DNA of 64,000 nt, from positions 62,001-126,000 of the forward strand of contig NZ_JANYUY010000001.1 of NCBI RefSeq assembly GCF_025060755.1, given 5' to 3'. Positions 1 to 8,967 of this stretch are shown one piece after another. The first letter of the stretch is position 1. Each line of letters opens with the position of its first letter. The notes beneath the pieces were generated by a model, which searched no databases, was not told where the DNA came from, and was given only the letters and a program-made list of their open reading frames with translations. Origin of the DNA: Paenibacillus doosanensis (GTDB lineage Bacteria; Bacillota; Bacilli; Paenibacillales; NBRC-103111). The position numbers and the translations under genes are program-made.

Positions 1-659
1 GGCACGCCTTCAATGCGGATTTGATCGGTTCCCGCGCCGACGATTTTGGCCCCGAGCTGATTGAGGAAATTGGCCGTATCTACGACTTCCGGATCTGTCG
101 CCGCATTGCTCAGGCGCGTTCTGCCTTTGGCTCTCGCCGCCGCCAGCATGACATTGATCGTAGCCCCCATAGTGATCGTGTCGAAATAGACATCGGCTCC
201 GCGCAGCTCTTTCGCTTCGACGACATAATGATCGCTATGAAATGTAAATTCTGCGCCGAGCGCGCGCAATCCTTTAATATGCTGATCGATCGGACGGGAT
301 ACGAAATCGTCGCCTCCGGGAAATCCGATGGTCACTTTACCGAACTTGGCCAGCAGCGCGCCGACGAAATAATAAGAGGAACGGTAAGCAGACGACTTGC
401 CCGGATCGATGGTCGCGCTGTGAATGAATCGCGGATCGATCAGCATGTCCCCCATAGGCGTACGCTCTATGGTAAGACCGATGTCCAAACCGATTTGGCG
501 AATGATGCGGACATCGTTGCTGCCCGGGATTCCTTCCAGAGTTACCGTAGCGTCGGCCAGACAAGCGGCCGCCAGCAGCGCCTGCGAACTGTTCTTGGAG
601 CCTTGAACGGTTACGCTGCCGTGAAGCGGACCTGATGTTTGCACTTGTATCACTTTCAC
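1..659 (-). CDS. murA: UDP-N-acetylglucosamine 1-carboxyvinyltransferase (MurA) paralogue, 3' end outside window
   Basis: Reverse-strand translation from a GTG at 659 gives 219 residues of an EPSP-synthase-fold enolpyruvyl transferase. MurA transfers enolpyruvate from PEP to UDP-GlcNAc, the first committed step of peptidoglycan synthesis, in the cytosol. Visible family marks are GSKNS near residue 20 (the Lys22-Asn23 pair) and the loop PGGDDFVSRPIDQHIKG near 114-130. In the usual enzyme that loop reads PGGC-x-I-G-x-RP. Here the catalytic/fosfomycin-target Cys (Cys115 in E. coli) is replaced by Asp. A GGAAGG lies upstream of the GTG; a second GTG two codons in is possible. The FHA regulator gene ends 71 bp upstream on the same strand. 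The C-terminal half is beyond the window edge. It could be a second MurA rather than the housekeeping copy. Confidence 0.85.
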   Translation of the reverse strand, partial: MKVIQVQTSGPLHGSVTVQGSKNSSQALLAAACLADATVTLEGIPGSNDVRIIRQIGLDIGLTIERTPMGDMLIDPRFIHSATIDPGKSSAYRSSYYFVGALLAKFGKVTIGFPGGDDFVSRPIDQHIKGLRALGAEFTFHSDHYVVEAKELRGADVYFDTITMGATINVMLAAARAKGRTRLSNAATDPEVVDTANFLNQLGAKIVGAGTDQIRIEGV

Positions 660-730
660 AATCGTTCCTGCCTTCCGTAAGGACGCTTACTTTAAGAAGC
701 GAACCGTCCGCCCCGTCAAGACGGGATGCG

Positions 731-1501
731 TCAGTCCTTCTCCAGGACATACCCGCTGCCGCGGACGGCGCTGATCGTAAACGTATCTTTCCCGTATTTT
801 TTGCGAATCCGATATATTAAAGCATTCAATTCATCCATACTGACATCCGGCACGCCGCCTAAGCCCAGCGTTCTTTCCGGCCACACCGTTTTCTTGATTT
901 CGTCGAACGGCACCAGCTGATTCGCCTGATCGTACAGCAGCTTGATCAGTCCGTATTCTTTCTCGGACATCACAATGCGCTGCCCTTCGACCGTGCACTC
1001 CCGTTTCTCCCAGTTAATAGAGAAGCCGAGCTCTTGAAAGTTGAACTGCTGCGTATAGCTGATCGGCTCGAATTCCAGCGTCTGATCCGCAAACAAATAA
1101 GAGAAGTGGATGACCACCATCCCTTTGGCCAGCTTGATGATGTCGAATGCCTGCAGCGTATGCGGCGTATGCGGCTCAATGAGGACGCCGTTCACTTCCG
1201 TGCCGTGCCTGCTGCCCATGTCGTACAGCACCGCCTTGTCCCTTTCCCTGCGAATCATCAGATGCTTGCGGGAAATAAACGCGTTGGAAAAAGCCAGATC
1301 CGGCGTTTCATCGTTGGACGAGCGCCCGACGACCCAACTGTCGGTATTCAAGTTGATGCAGGTCCCCGCACGATGCGGCTCCCCTCTGATGATATACAGA
1401 CAGGCGTAAGTGTCCGACTGGCTTGCCTCGGCTGATTGCCGCTGATTGGTTCTGGCGGCCGAAGAGTCCGCTCTATGTACCCGAATATCGTTTACCATCA
1501 T
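731..1501 (-). CDS. FHA domain protein with C-terminal winged-helix DNA-binding domain
   Basis: This is a 256-residue cytosolic protein. Residues about 50-125 form an FHA (phosphothreonine-binding) domain with the hallmark VVGRSSND at 57-64, ISRKH at 76-80 and GSRHGTEVNG at 96-105. Residues about 160-254 form an OmpR/PhoB-type winged helix (SEKEYGLIKLLY, IRKKYG, RGSGYVLE). There is no receiver domain, so DNA binding would be controlled by a phosphorylated Ser/Thr partner rather than by a histidine kinase, as in the mycobacterial regulator EmbR by analogy. It lies directly upstream of the MurA paralogue on the same strand, which suggests control of cell-wall synthesis; that is inference. The start is the first of two ATG codons; the ribosome site is modest. 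Confidence 0.8.
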   Translation of the reverse strand: MMVNDIRVHRADSSAARTNQRQSAEASQSDTYACLYIIRGEPHRAGTCINLNTDSWVVGRSSNDETPDLAFSNAFISRKHLMIRRERDKAVLYDMGSRHGTEVNGVLIEPHTPHTLQAFDIIKLAKGMVVIHFSYLFADQTLEFEPISYTQQFNFQELGFSINWEKRECTVEGQRIVMSEKEYGLIKLLYDQANQLVPFDEIKKTVWPERTLGLGGVPDVSMDELNALIYRIRKKYGKDTFTISAVRGSGYVLEKD

Positions 1502-1802
1502 TTCATAACAACACCTTTATGAGAAAACTTCATGGAAAGGCCGCTAAAAAAGCGTTCTTCATCATCTTACCCTATTTTGTCCGGCAATGGTAATGCACCT
1601 TCCTGACAAATCGCTCACTTTTCGCTGACGCGGCCGGCTAATCCCGGCGCATATCGCCTGCGAGCGGAAAAACGCGTAAAGAAGCCTATTCCATTTTATA
1701 CGAAACGGCGGGCCAAAAGGTTGCTGCCGAACGGAGAAATCCCATATGTTCCCATATGGGTTCGCGATTTGCACGGCTTGCCGCGCCCGAGACCGGCTGG
1801 CG
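1502..1802. other. non-coding stretch upstream of the FHA gene
   Basis: No convincing gene. It contains the palindromic CCCATATG-TT-CCCATATGGG at 1741-1760, which could be a regulator site for the minus-strand FHA gene. No clear promoter hexamers could be assigned. Confidence 0.35.
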
Positions 1803-2041
1803 GAACAAATCCCCCAAAAGCCATCCATGCCGCTACGCGGCACCACAGACAATGGAAATGGGGTACCAAGAGTAATTTCCAGGGTAGTGACGTGATGCAC
1901 TGAAGCTTATTCCGTCCGCATCCAGCCTAAGCTGGATCGGCGTCTAACCATTCCTCTGGGATCGTTCTATGGGTAGACATTCCTTTCGGGGGAGCCCACG
2001 GATATCCACAGGATATGGCTGTGCTTCATTTCCTAAACAAC
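1803..2041 (-). repeat. dispersed 240-bp repeat element, copy 1
   Basis: Nearly identical to 16936-17175 over its whole length (starts GAACAAATCCCCC, ends CCTAAACAAC on the plus strand). It contains short perfect inverted repeats: GCCGC-TAC-GCGGC, ATCCAGC-CTAA-GCTGGAT and ATATCC-ACA-GGATAT, so it may fold as RNA. There is no ORF shared between the copies. One end abuts the T-tract side of the terminator at 2050-2080. The family is unrecognised; it could be a non-autonomous mobile element or a structured RNA. Confidence 0.8.
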
Positions 2042-2049
2042 AAGAAATA

Positions 2050-2080
2050 CGAGCCTTGGAGCAAATGGCTCCAAGGCTCG
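2050..2080 (-). terminator. Rho-independent terminator of the Gfo/Idh/MocA operon
   Basis: A 13-bp perfect stem CGAGCCTTGGAGC/GCTCCAAGGCTCG with a 5-nt loop, followed on the minus strand by a T-rich run that leads into the repeat element. Confidence 0.75.
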
Positions 2081-2119
2081 CATATGTTTCCCGCAGTGTA
2101 CCCGTCATCCCCTTCGTCT

Positions 2120-3121
2120 TCACACGCTTTGGATCGTGCCCGTCTCCACCGAACGATGAATCGCATGCACGAGTCTAGTATTCAGCAAACCGGCATCGAC
2201 TCCGCTGTCCGGCTCGGTATCCAGCCGGATATTATCGATGAACGAATGGAGCATAAAGCTCGGCGCGGAAGTAAACTGCCCGTTGATCGGCGTCCCCAGC
2301 GTATGCATATGCCTGTAGTCGGAGGTCGCCTTGCGCACCATCTGATCGGACAGATCGACGTACAGCGCGCCGTGCTCGCCGATAATTTCATACTTGAAAT
2401 CGTAGATCAGCGGCATCGATTCCGGCAAAATCCAGCTGGTCGTAAACGTGGCATGCGTATCGTCCTCGAACGTGACGACCGACTGGATCGCATCGTAGGT
2501 ATCGATCCCCATCGAGACAAGCTTCTTCTTCGTTCCGACCGCATAGACCCTGGTAGGCTTAACGCCCTTGAGCCACAGCGCAATATCGGTCGCATGCGGG
2601 AACAAAAACCAGCCTGGCGTCGAATTCTTCGACCATTTGAGCATTTGGGTCGGCACATAGATCGTATCGTTCAGACGGGAGTTCACGGTGACGATCTTCC
2701 CGATCTGCCCTTGCTCGACCGCTTCCTTCACGGCAGCGAACGGGGCATTCCAGCGGTTCTCGAAAGCGACCAGACATTTGACTTGCGCCGCCTTGACCGC
2801 TTCCGCCATCTCCTCCGCTTCCTCGACGATCGTTGAGAACGGCTTCTCGACCATCATATGGATGCCTTTCCTGGCGGCAAGCATCACCGGCTCGCGGTGA
2901 AGAAAATCCGGCGTCGCGATGACGATCGCATCCAGCTTCTCGCGTTCGATCATATCCTCTACGCGCAGATAGCCGGGCACGCCGTATTTGCGCTTGTTTC
3001 TCTCCAGCGTCTCTTCGAACGCATCGCTGACGGCCGCAAGCTCCGCATAAGGATTTTGGCGAATCGTATCCGCAAACAGACTTCCTCTAATGCCCATTCC
3101 GACAATTCCGAACTTAATCAT
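2120..3121 (-). CDS. Gfo/Idh/MocA family NAD(P)-dependent oxidoreductase
   Basis: A 333-residue cytosolic sugar (or inositol-like) dehydrogenase. The N-terminal Rossmann fold begins GIVGMGIRGS; the family EKP motif appears as VEKPFST; the substrate-side H-x-x-D is in PHATDIALW. ATG at 3121 is chosen because AAGGAG lies at the right distance and the family N-terminus starts there; a longer reading frame runs back into the permease gene. It is the last gene of a sugar ABC operon, so it probably oxidises the imported sugar or a derivative. The substrate cannot be told from the sequence. A strong terminator follows at 2050-2080. Confidence 0.85.
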   Translation of the reverse strand: MIKFGIVGMGIRGSLFADTIRQNPYAELAAVSDAFEETLERNKRKYGVPGYLRVEDMIEREKLDAIVIATPDFLHREPVMLAARKGIHMMVEKPFSTIVEEAEEMAEAVKAAQVKCLVAFENRWNAPFAAVKEAVEQGQIGKIVTVNSRLNDTIYVPTQMLKWSKNSTPGWFLFPHATDIALWLKGVKPTRVYAVGTKKKLVSMGIDTYDAIQSVVTFEDDTHATFTTSWILPESMPLIYDFKYEIIGEHGALYVDLSDQMVRKATSDYRHMHTLGTPINGQFTSAPSFMLHSFIDNIRLDTEPDSGVDAGLLNTRLVHAIHRSVETGTIQSV

Positions 3122-3162
3122 AGATATATACCGCTCCTTATCCAATGTTTTTCGCATAAACG

Positions 3163-3999
3163 TCATTTCACCGCTCCGGCGGTCATCCCGCTGACCAAAT
3201 ATTTTTGCAGCGCCCAGAACGCGACCACGATCGGAAGCGTTGTCATGACCGAGCCGGCCATCAAGTAGTCCCAGTTGACGACATACTGCCCCTGAAAGCT
3301 GGCGATCCCGACCGACAGCGTCCATTTGCCGTAGTCGCTCAAAAACGTTTGGGCAAACAGAAACTCATTCCAGCTGGTCAGAAACGAAAAGATCGCCGTC
3401 ACGACCAGTCCCGGAAGCGTCAATGGCAGAATGATGCGGATAAACGTTACCAAGCGGCTCGCTCCGTCCACCATGGCCGCCTCGTCGATCGAATAGGAAA
3501 CGCTGTCGAAATAGCCTTTCAGCATCCAGGTGCAGAACGGTATCGCCACGGTGGAATAGGCGATCACAAGCCCGATGTGAGAATTCAGCAGCTGGTATTC
3601 CTTCATGATGATGTATAACGGAATAATGAGCAGCGAGCCCGGCAGCATTTGCGTAATCAGTATCAAATAGCCGATAGCCATGCGCCCGCGATAGCGGAAC
3701 CGGGACATCGAATATCCGCCGAGGGCGGAAATGATAATTGAGAATAGCGTAGTCAGCAAGGAGACGACGGTCGTATTGTAAAACCATTTGACGAAGTTCA
3801 GGTTATCGTCCGCGGACGGGTTCAGCATCGCCTTATAACCGCCTGTATTGATAGCCGAAGGCAAATAATTCAGCGGCATACTGTAGATGTCGCCGGGCGG
3901 CTTGAGCGAAGTCGCGATCATCCATAGAAACGGGCCGACGGCAAATAAAGATATCAGTACGGCGCAAACATAGATCCATGCTAGGCGCAGTTTCTTCAC
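3163..3999 (-). CDS. carbohydrate ABC transporter permease (CUT1, MalG type)
   Basis: 278 residues with about six membrane helices. The EAA loop reads DEAAMVDGASRLVTFIRIILPLT in the C-terminal half, the contact site for the ATPase. The GTG start overlaps the stop of the upstream permease (GTGA), so the two are translationally coupled. It forms the inner-membrane channel with the gene at 3996-4937. The C-terminus ends in the typical VSGMTAGAVK. No ATPase gene is nearby, so it probably uses a shared MsmX-type ATPase, as is common in Bacillales. Confidence 0.9.
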   Translation of the reverse strand: MKKLRLAWIYVCAVLISLFAVGPFLWMIATSLKPPGDIYSMPLNYLPSAINTGGYKAMLNPSADDNLNFVKWFYNTTVVSLLTTLFSIIISALGGYSMSRFRYRGRMAIGYLILITQMLPGSLLIIPLYIIMKEYQLLNSHIGLVIAYSTVAIPFCTWMLKGYFDSVSYSIDEAAMVDGASRLVTFIRIILPLTLPGLVVTAIFSFLTSWNEFLFAQTFLSDYGKWTLSVGIASFQGQYVVNWDYLMAGSVMTTLPIVVAFWALQKYLVSGMTAGAVK

Positions 4000-4937
4000 G
4001 TCGTCTCCCCCGCTTTCGTCGCTTTCAGGTAGATCAAAGTAAAGACGATCGAGACCAGCAGCAAAATCATACCGCCCGCTGCGGCCACGCCGAAATTAAA
4101 CGTCTTGAATCCGACCTTGTAAATAAAAATCGTCAATATTTCCGTAACCCGGCTAGGGCCGCCGCCCGTCAGCACATACACGATGCCGAAATCTTTGATC
4201 GTCCAGACGACCAAGAGTAGGAAGACGACCACGGATACCGGCCGCAATAGCGGCAGCGTCACGCTGCGGAATTGCCGCCAAATACCGGCGCCGTCCATCG
4301 TCGCCGCTTCGTACAAATCCTTGGGAATGCTCTGCAAGCCGGCCAGCAGCATGATCGCCGCAAAAGGGAAGCCTTTCCACACATTGACGAACATGGCCGC
4401 GCCGAGCGCCGTGCGCGAATCGCCCAAGAAGGCGACCGGACTCGATAATATATTCATTTTCAACAAAATATCGTTGATCACTCCGTATTGATAATCGTAC
4501 ATCAATATGAACACGAGGCAGGTTACGACCTCCGGAACCGCCCACGGAATAATGACCATAGCCCGCACCAGGCCCCTGCCCCTGAACTTCGTATGAAGCA
4601 GCAGAGCCGTTCCCAGGCCGAGCAAATACCGGAGCGCCACCGTGACGACAATGTACAAAAACGTAATATAAAGCGATGTAAAAAAATAGTCCGACCGGAA
4701 CAAGCCGCCATAGTTGTCCAGCCCTACGAAAGGATGTCCGCCCTTCGGCTTCGTGACGAGCCAATATTGAAAGCTCATGAGCATAGCCTTGCCGATCGGA
4801 TACAGCAGTACCAGGACGATCGCGATCACGAGCGGCGCAATGAACAGGTAGCCGACCCGGTTGTCGCGCCATCTTTTGAATTCCCTCTTCAATAAGGAAG
4901 GCTGCTCGTAACGTGGTGCCGCTTCTGCATGTTTCAT
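3996..4937 (-). CDS. carbohydrate ABC transporter permease (CUT1, MalF/UgpA type)
   Basis: 313 residues with six predicted membrane helices. The first is VGYLFIAPLVIAIVLVLLYP. The EAA loop EAATMDGAGIWRQFRSVTLP is present. ATG at 4937 (MKHAEAAPRY) is preferred because GGAGG precedes it; a longer frame to 5000 has no ribosome site. It pairs with the MalG-type permease and the binding lipoprotein upstream to import an unidentified sugar. Confidence 0.9.
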   Translation of the reverse strand: MKHAEAAPRYEQPSLLKREFKRWRDNRVGYLFIAPLVIAIVLVLLYPIGKAMLMSFQYWLVTKPKGGHPFVGLDNYGGLFRSDYFFTSLYITFLYIVVTVALRYLLGLGTALLLHTKFRGRGLVRAMVIIPWAVPEVVTCLVFILMYDYQYGVINDILLKMNILSSPVAFLGDSRTALGAAMFVNVWKGFPFAAIMLLAGLQSIPKDLYEAATMDGAGIWRQFRSVTLPLLRPVSVVVFLLLVVWTIKDFGIVYVLTGGGPSRVTEILTIFIYKVGFKTFNFGVAAAGGMILLLVSIVFTLIYLKATKAGETT

Positions 4938-5039
4938 AAGACCCTCCTTCTCTTCAGCTAATCCCGTTCTCTCCGGCAAGCGGCGGGCGGACGCCATCAC
5001 AGCAGAATGTGCGGACGCCCCCGGACATGCCGTTTCCGG

Positions 5040-6431
5040 TTAATTTAACGCTTCCTTCATCTTCTTGGCCGCTTCATCCAGCGACGCCTTCGGATCTTTC
5101 TTGCCGACGAATATGTCCTGCGCCGTGTTGACGATAATTTGCGACAGGCTTCCCTGCTCCGGAATCGGAGGGTCCATTACCGCAGGTGCGTAGCGGTCGT
5201 TAAGAAATTCCATAAACTGGACGGCCAGCGGATTATCCTTTTTGTAAGCGTCCGTCGCCACATAGTCCTTATTGCTCGGAATCATGCCCGAACCGGCGAT
5301 CACTTGCTGCGCCTCCGGGCTCGTCATCCACTCCAGAAACTTCCACGCTTCCTCCACATGCTTGCTCTTTTTGGAAATCATCGCGACGGAAGGGTTAGTA
5401 TGCGGATTCGGCTTGTAGTCCTTGCCCTTGTACTGAACCACCGGCTGCGGCAGCAAGCCCAGATCGTCCATCAGCTTCGCGTCCCGCTCCTTGGTCATCC
5501 CGATAAACCAGGGACCGTCCATATTCATCGCCGCCTGGCCGTTCCAGAACATTTCCCGCCCGACCTTCTTGTCGCGAGTGCCCGGCGGCGTAGCCTGCGG
5601 ATTGTTCATCAAATCCTGCCACCATGCGGCGGCCCACACATTCGCTTCGCTGTTCACATGAATCCGGTCGGCCGTATACGGTCCCGCCTCGCCGTCAGGG
5701 AAGAAGATGCCTCCCGAAACCGGCCTTGCGACCAGGCGGTACCACTCGGAAGCGACGAACGGATGAGAGCCTACGACGCTAGCGAAGCCGTATTGATCGA
5801 GCTTGCCGTCGCCGTTCGTGTCGACGCCGAGCTTGGTCGCCGCATTTTTGAAATCCTCCAGAGTACGGACGCTGCCCGGATCGATACCCGCCTTTTCGAA
5901 CAGCGATTTTCGATAAAAAATACCGGTGTTTCCCCAAGCGTAGTTCGATATCGCATAGTAGGAGCCGTCTACCTTGCTGAGCTCCTGGCCGACCAGCTTC
6001 TTCTCCAGATCCTTGCCTTTGATGTAGGAATCGAGATTGACGAACGCGCCTCCGTCGACCAGCGAATGATAGGTCGCGATGTTTTCCGGGTACACCTGTA
6101 CGATATCCCCTTGCGTACCCGCAATGATCTCCGTCGTTAACTTGTCCCAGAAATTTTCGTAATCTGCCCCGTGAACTGTAATCTTCACGTTCGGATTTTT
6201 TTCGTTGTACATCGAAATCAGCGTATCGATCGCCTTCTTATGAGGCGCTTCCGCATACAGCGAAGTTTCAAACGTCAGCGTAACGGTTTTCTCGCTCCCC
6301 GCGCCGGACGACGGCTTGCCGCCTTCATCCGAGCAGGCGGCAAGCAGCCCGCCTGCCGTCATCATAAGAGCAGCCGCTGCGGCTGCACGCTTGCTCCATA
6401 CCGGTGCCTTCTTGCGTTTCATCATGGTCAT
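5040..6431 (-). CDS. extracellular sugar-binding lipoprotein (family 1 SBP)
   Basis: 463 residues. A signal peptide ends in the lipobox LLAAC (Cys near residue 33), so the mature protein is anchored to the outer face of the membrane. The body is a family 1 solute-binding fold: PNVKITVHGADYENFWDKL, then GDIVQVYP, then the C-terminal EEAWKFLEWMTSPEAQ. It delivers ligand to the permeases encoded just downstream. A GGGGGG-rich ribosome site lies before ATG 6431; the ATG two codons later is also possible. Confidence 0.92.
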   Translation of the reverse strand: MTMMKRKKAPVWSKRAAAAAALMMTAGGLLAACSDEGGKPSSGAGSEKTVTLTFETSLYAEAPHKKAIDTLISMYNEKNPNVKITVHGADYENFWDKLTTEIIAGTQGDIVQVYPENIATYHSLVDGGAFVNLDSYIKGKDLEKKLVGQELSKVDGSYYAISNYAWGNTGIFYRKSLFEKAGIDPGSVRTLEDFKNAATKLGVDTNGDGKLDQYGFASVVGSHPFVASEWYRLVARPVSGGIFFPDGEAGPYTADRIHVNSEANVWAAAWWQDLMNNPQATPPGTRDKKVGREMFWNGQAAMNMDGPWFIGMTKERDAKLMDDLGLLPQPVVQYKGKDYKPNPHTNPSVAMISKKSKHVEEAWKFLEWMTSPEAQQVIAGSGMIPSNKDYVATDAYKKDNPLAVQFMEFLNDRYAPAVMDPPIPEQGSLSQIIVNTAQDIFVGKKDPKASLDEAAKKMKEALN

Positions 6432-6747
6432 GCATTTCCCCCCGCCTTAGTTGTCATTCATAGTTCGGCCGTTTGTAAAGCGTGTGCGGCGCCCGCTTGC
6501 ATTCATCGCCGTCGATCGACTTGCCTTAATCTTAAATGCAGCCGCCGCCTAGCTCAATGTACACTTTTCGGCGATAAACTAATTGTCATTCCGCGCCCGG
6601 ACATCGCCGCCGATGGGCAGGAAGCACTGCAGCGGGCGCAGGCCGTTGCGGCAAACAAAAAACGCCTCCTCGGCCCGTACGCATTTGCCGTACGAATTAA
6701 GGAAGCGGCTTCGAACGCAATAAATTTTTTTCGCCGATAAACGTTTT
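6432..6747. promoter_or_regulatory. intergenic control region between AraC regulator and sugar-binding protein genes
   Basis: 316 bp without a gene. Two 15-bp near-identical direct repeats, TTTTCGGCGATAAAC at 6565-6579 and TTTTCGCCGATAAAC at 6728-6742 (one mismatch), lie 163 bp apart. AraC proteins commonly bind direct repeats, so these are candidate sites for the upstream-encoded regulator; that is inference. Confidence 0.4.
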
Positions 6748-8967
6748 TCAATTTCCTTTGCGGTAATCGCCGGGAGACATGCCGGTCATCTTTTTGAAGG
6801 TGCGAATGAACGAAATCGCGCTGGAATACCCGACGTTTTCGGCGATTTCCTGAACGGTCCGATCCGTTTCCGTCAGCAGTCTTTTGGCATGCTGCATGCG
6901 CAGATCGATCATAAAGTCGACGAACTTGACGCCGTACGCCTCTTTGAACGCTTTGCTCAAATATTTCCCGTTCATTCCGAATTTCTCGCTCAAAAAATCG
7001 AGGGACAGATTCGGGTTCATCACATGCTGCTCCAAGTAAGCCTTCACCTCGTGAATCGCAAACTGCGGATGCTTCGCTTCCCGCAGCTCGTCCATTTGCA
7101 GCGCAAACCGCTCCAGCACGGCGGGATAGCCGTCCTCAATCTCCTCCAGCGTTTCGAAGGAATCGAGCAGTCCGAGCAGCTTCGGATAGGCGTCCTTCTT
7201 CCACCGCTCCTGGAGATGCGCGCCCATGGCGCTCACGGCGCGGTCCAAATGAAACGTCAGCGACCGCAGCAGCGTGACGACATCCTCCCGGGACAAGACG
7301 CTGCGGTACATTTCGCGAAACAGCGTCTGCAGATCGCTTCGCCAGCGGCCTTGCGACATCCGGTAATCGCTGGCGATATCCATAATGAGCTGCAGCTGCT
7401 CGTTCGCCTCGCCCTTCGACGGAAGCCGCTCGTGAACAAGCAGGCCGTTGCCGCCGTATATCGTTTTGAACCGCAGCGCCTCCTGCGCCTCCTTGAACGA
7501 ATCGCGAAGCCCTTCCGGACGGCCGGTCAGCCCCCCGATCCCGATCGTGACGGTCAACTGAAGATTGACTTCCATCCAGCTTCTAATTTTCTCAAACATC
7601 TCGATATGCTCGATCGACGTCTTCGTCCCATCATCGATACGCAGCACGCAGGTTAATTGATGCGACGCCGTCCACAGCGTCCAGACCGTCTCCGTTCCGG
7701 AAACCGCCGTTTCCTCGACCATCTTGCTGATGACAAACTTGAACAGATTTTGATCGCGGTGGCTGTATTCCTTGCAAAATTCGGTATACTTGTCGATCTC
7801 CACGACGAATACCGTCTGCATTCCGAACGTGGCGGGCATCATCAAGCCGTCGGCTTCGCGGCTCCATTCCTCCGCGTCGACCCGTCTGGTCCCTTCCAGC
7901 AGCCCGTGAATGAAATAATTTCGGCGCACGCCCAAATCTTGGTAATACTGCCGCTCCCAATGATTGGATTGCTCGATCATATTGTCCAGCGCCGACTCGA
8001 TAAACTTGAATTCATTGGCGTTCGCCCCGCCGCCGATAAATCGCGCCTTATAGTCCAGATACAGCTGCAGCCGGGAAACGATCAATTCGATCGGCTTGTA
8101 ATTGCGGCGCGTGACGTAGATCATCCAGGCAATCGCACCGAGCACGACCAGTATGCCCAGCGAAATCCACACGTTGTACAAGCCCAGCACCAGCCCGATC
8201 AAGCCTTCCCGGCGTATGCCGCTATCCATCCGCCACCCTGTGTAATCGGATACATAACTTGCGTACACTTTGCCTTCTTCAGGGGAAAACGCGTCGCCTG
8301 CGGCCGCTTCCATCAGATCGCTGCCTTGGCGATCGTACAGCCGGACGAAGCTGACTTCCGGATTGTACATTTGGCGGGCGATCGCATGCAGCGCATCCGT
8401 CCTTACGTTAAGCACCAGCATCCCTTTCTCTTGGGAAAACACCGGAAAGCCCCGTGTCAAGCTTACGACCTGGACACCTTCTTCATACGCAAACTGCTTA
8501 AAAGCCCGGGAATCGGACCAGACGCTGTTGGGCGCCTTGCGCATCCGGGCGATGAACGGCTCGTCCGGATAATCGCGAAGCGCATAGGAACCGATATTGC
8601 TGAGCACGGTATCGTCGCGGAAACGAATGACATACATCGAGTCTATCAGCGGGTAGGTCACCTTCAAATCGCGCATCGCGTTCATGACCGCCACATCCAG
8701 CTTCAAATCGTCCGCGCCGCCGGAGGAAAAGTAACGCGCTACGTCGGAATTGCGCAGCAGCTCCAGGGTCACCTTCTCGTCGATCGCCTTTAAAGAATAA
8801 TCGATATAACGGATCGCCTGCTGAGCGACAAAATCATTCGCTTTGATCGTTTCTTTCTTGTTTTGCTCGCTTAACGTTTGAAAAAAGATAAAAAATAAAA
8901 AAGCCGTGACGACAAAGAAAACGGGAATATAAGAAAGCAGCAGGCGATAAAACCATTTCTTGCTCAT
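6748..8967 (-). CDS. membrane-anchored AraC-family transcriptional regulator
   Basis: 739 residues: a short cytosolic N-terminus, a first membrane helix at about 12-32, an extracellular sensor region (Cache-like by size and placement), a second helix near 265-290 (WISLGILVVLGAIAWMIYV), a cytosolic linker, and a C-terminal AraC domain with two helix-turn-helices (LSLDFLSEKFGMNGKYLSKAFKE; VQEIAENVGYSSAISFIRTFKK). This layout is frequent in Paenibacillus, where the gene sits beside a sugar ABC operon and senses the extracellular ligand. The downstream binding protein and permease genes fit that role. Confidence 0.88.
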   Translation of the reverse strand: MSKKWFYRLLLSYIPVFFVVTAFLFFIFFQTLSEQNKKETIKANDFVAQQAIRYIDYSLKAIDEKVTLELLRNSDVARYFSSGGADDLKLDVAVMNAMRDLKVTYPLIDSMYVIRFRDDTVLSNIGSYALRDYPDEPFIARMRKAPNSVWSDSRAFKQFAYEEGVQVVSLTRGFPVFSQEKGMLVLNVRTDALHAIARQMYNPEVSFVRLYDRQGSDLMEAAAGDAFSPEEGKVYASYVSDYTGWRMDSGIRREGLIGLVLGLYNVWISLGILVVLGAIAWMIYVTRRNYKPIELIVSRLQLYLDYKARFIGGGANANEFKFIESALDNMIEQSNHWERQYYQDLGVRRNYFIHGLLEGTRRVDAEEWSREADGLMMPATFGMQTVFVVEIDKYTEFCKEYSHRDQNLFKFVISKMVEETAVSGTETVWTLWTASHQLTCVLRIDDGTKTSIEHIEMFEKIRSWMEVNLQLTVTIGIGGLTGRPEGLRDSFKEAQEALRFKTIYGGNGLLVHERLPSKGEANEQLQLIMDIASDYRMSQGRWRSDLQTLFREMYRSVLSREDVVTLLRSLTFHLDRAVSAMGAHLQERWKKDAYPKLLGLLDSFETLEEIEDGYPAVLERFALQMDELREAKHPQFAIHEVKAYLEQHVMNPNLSLDFLSEKFGMNGKYLSKAFKEAYGVKFVDFMIDLRMQHAKRLLTETDRTVQEIAENVGYSSAISFIRTFKKMTGMSPGDYRKGN

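Noticed and set aside
7657-8793. 378-codon plus-strand ORF opposite the membrane AraC regulator
   Set aside because: Antisense shadow in GC-rich coding DNA; no motif or start signal.
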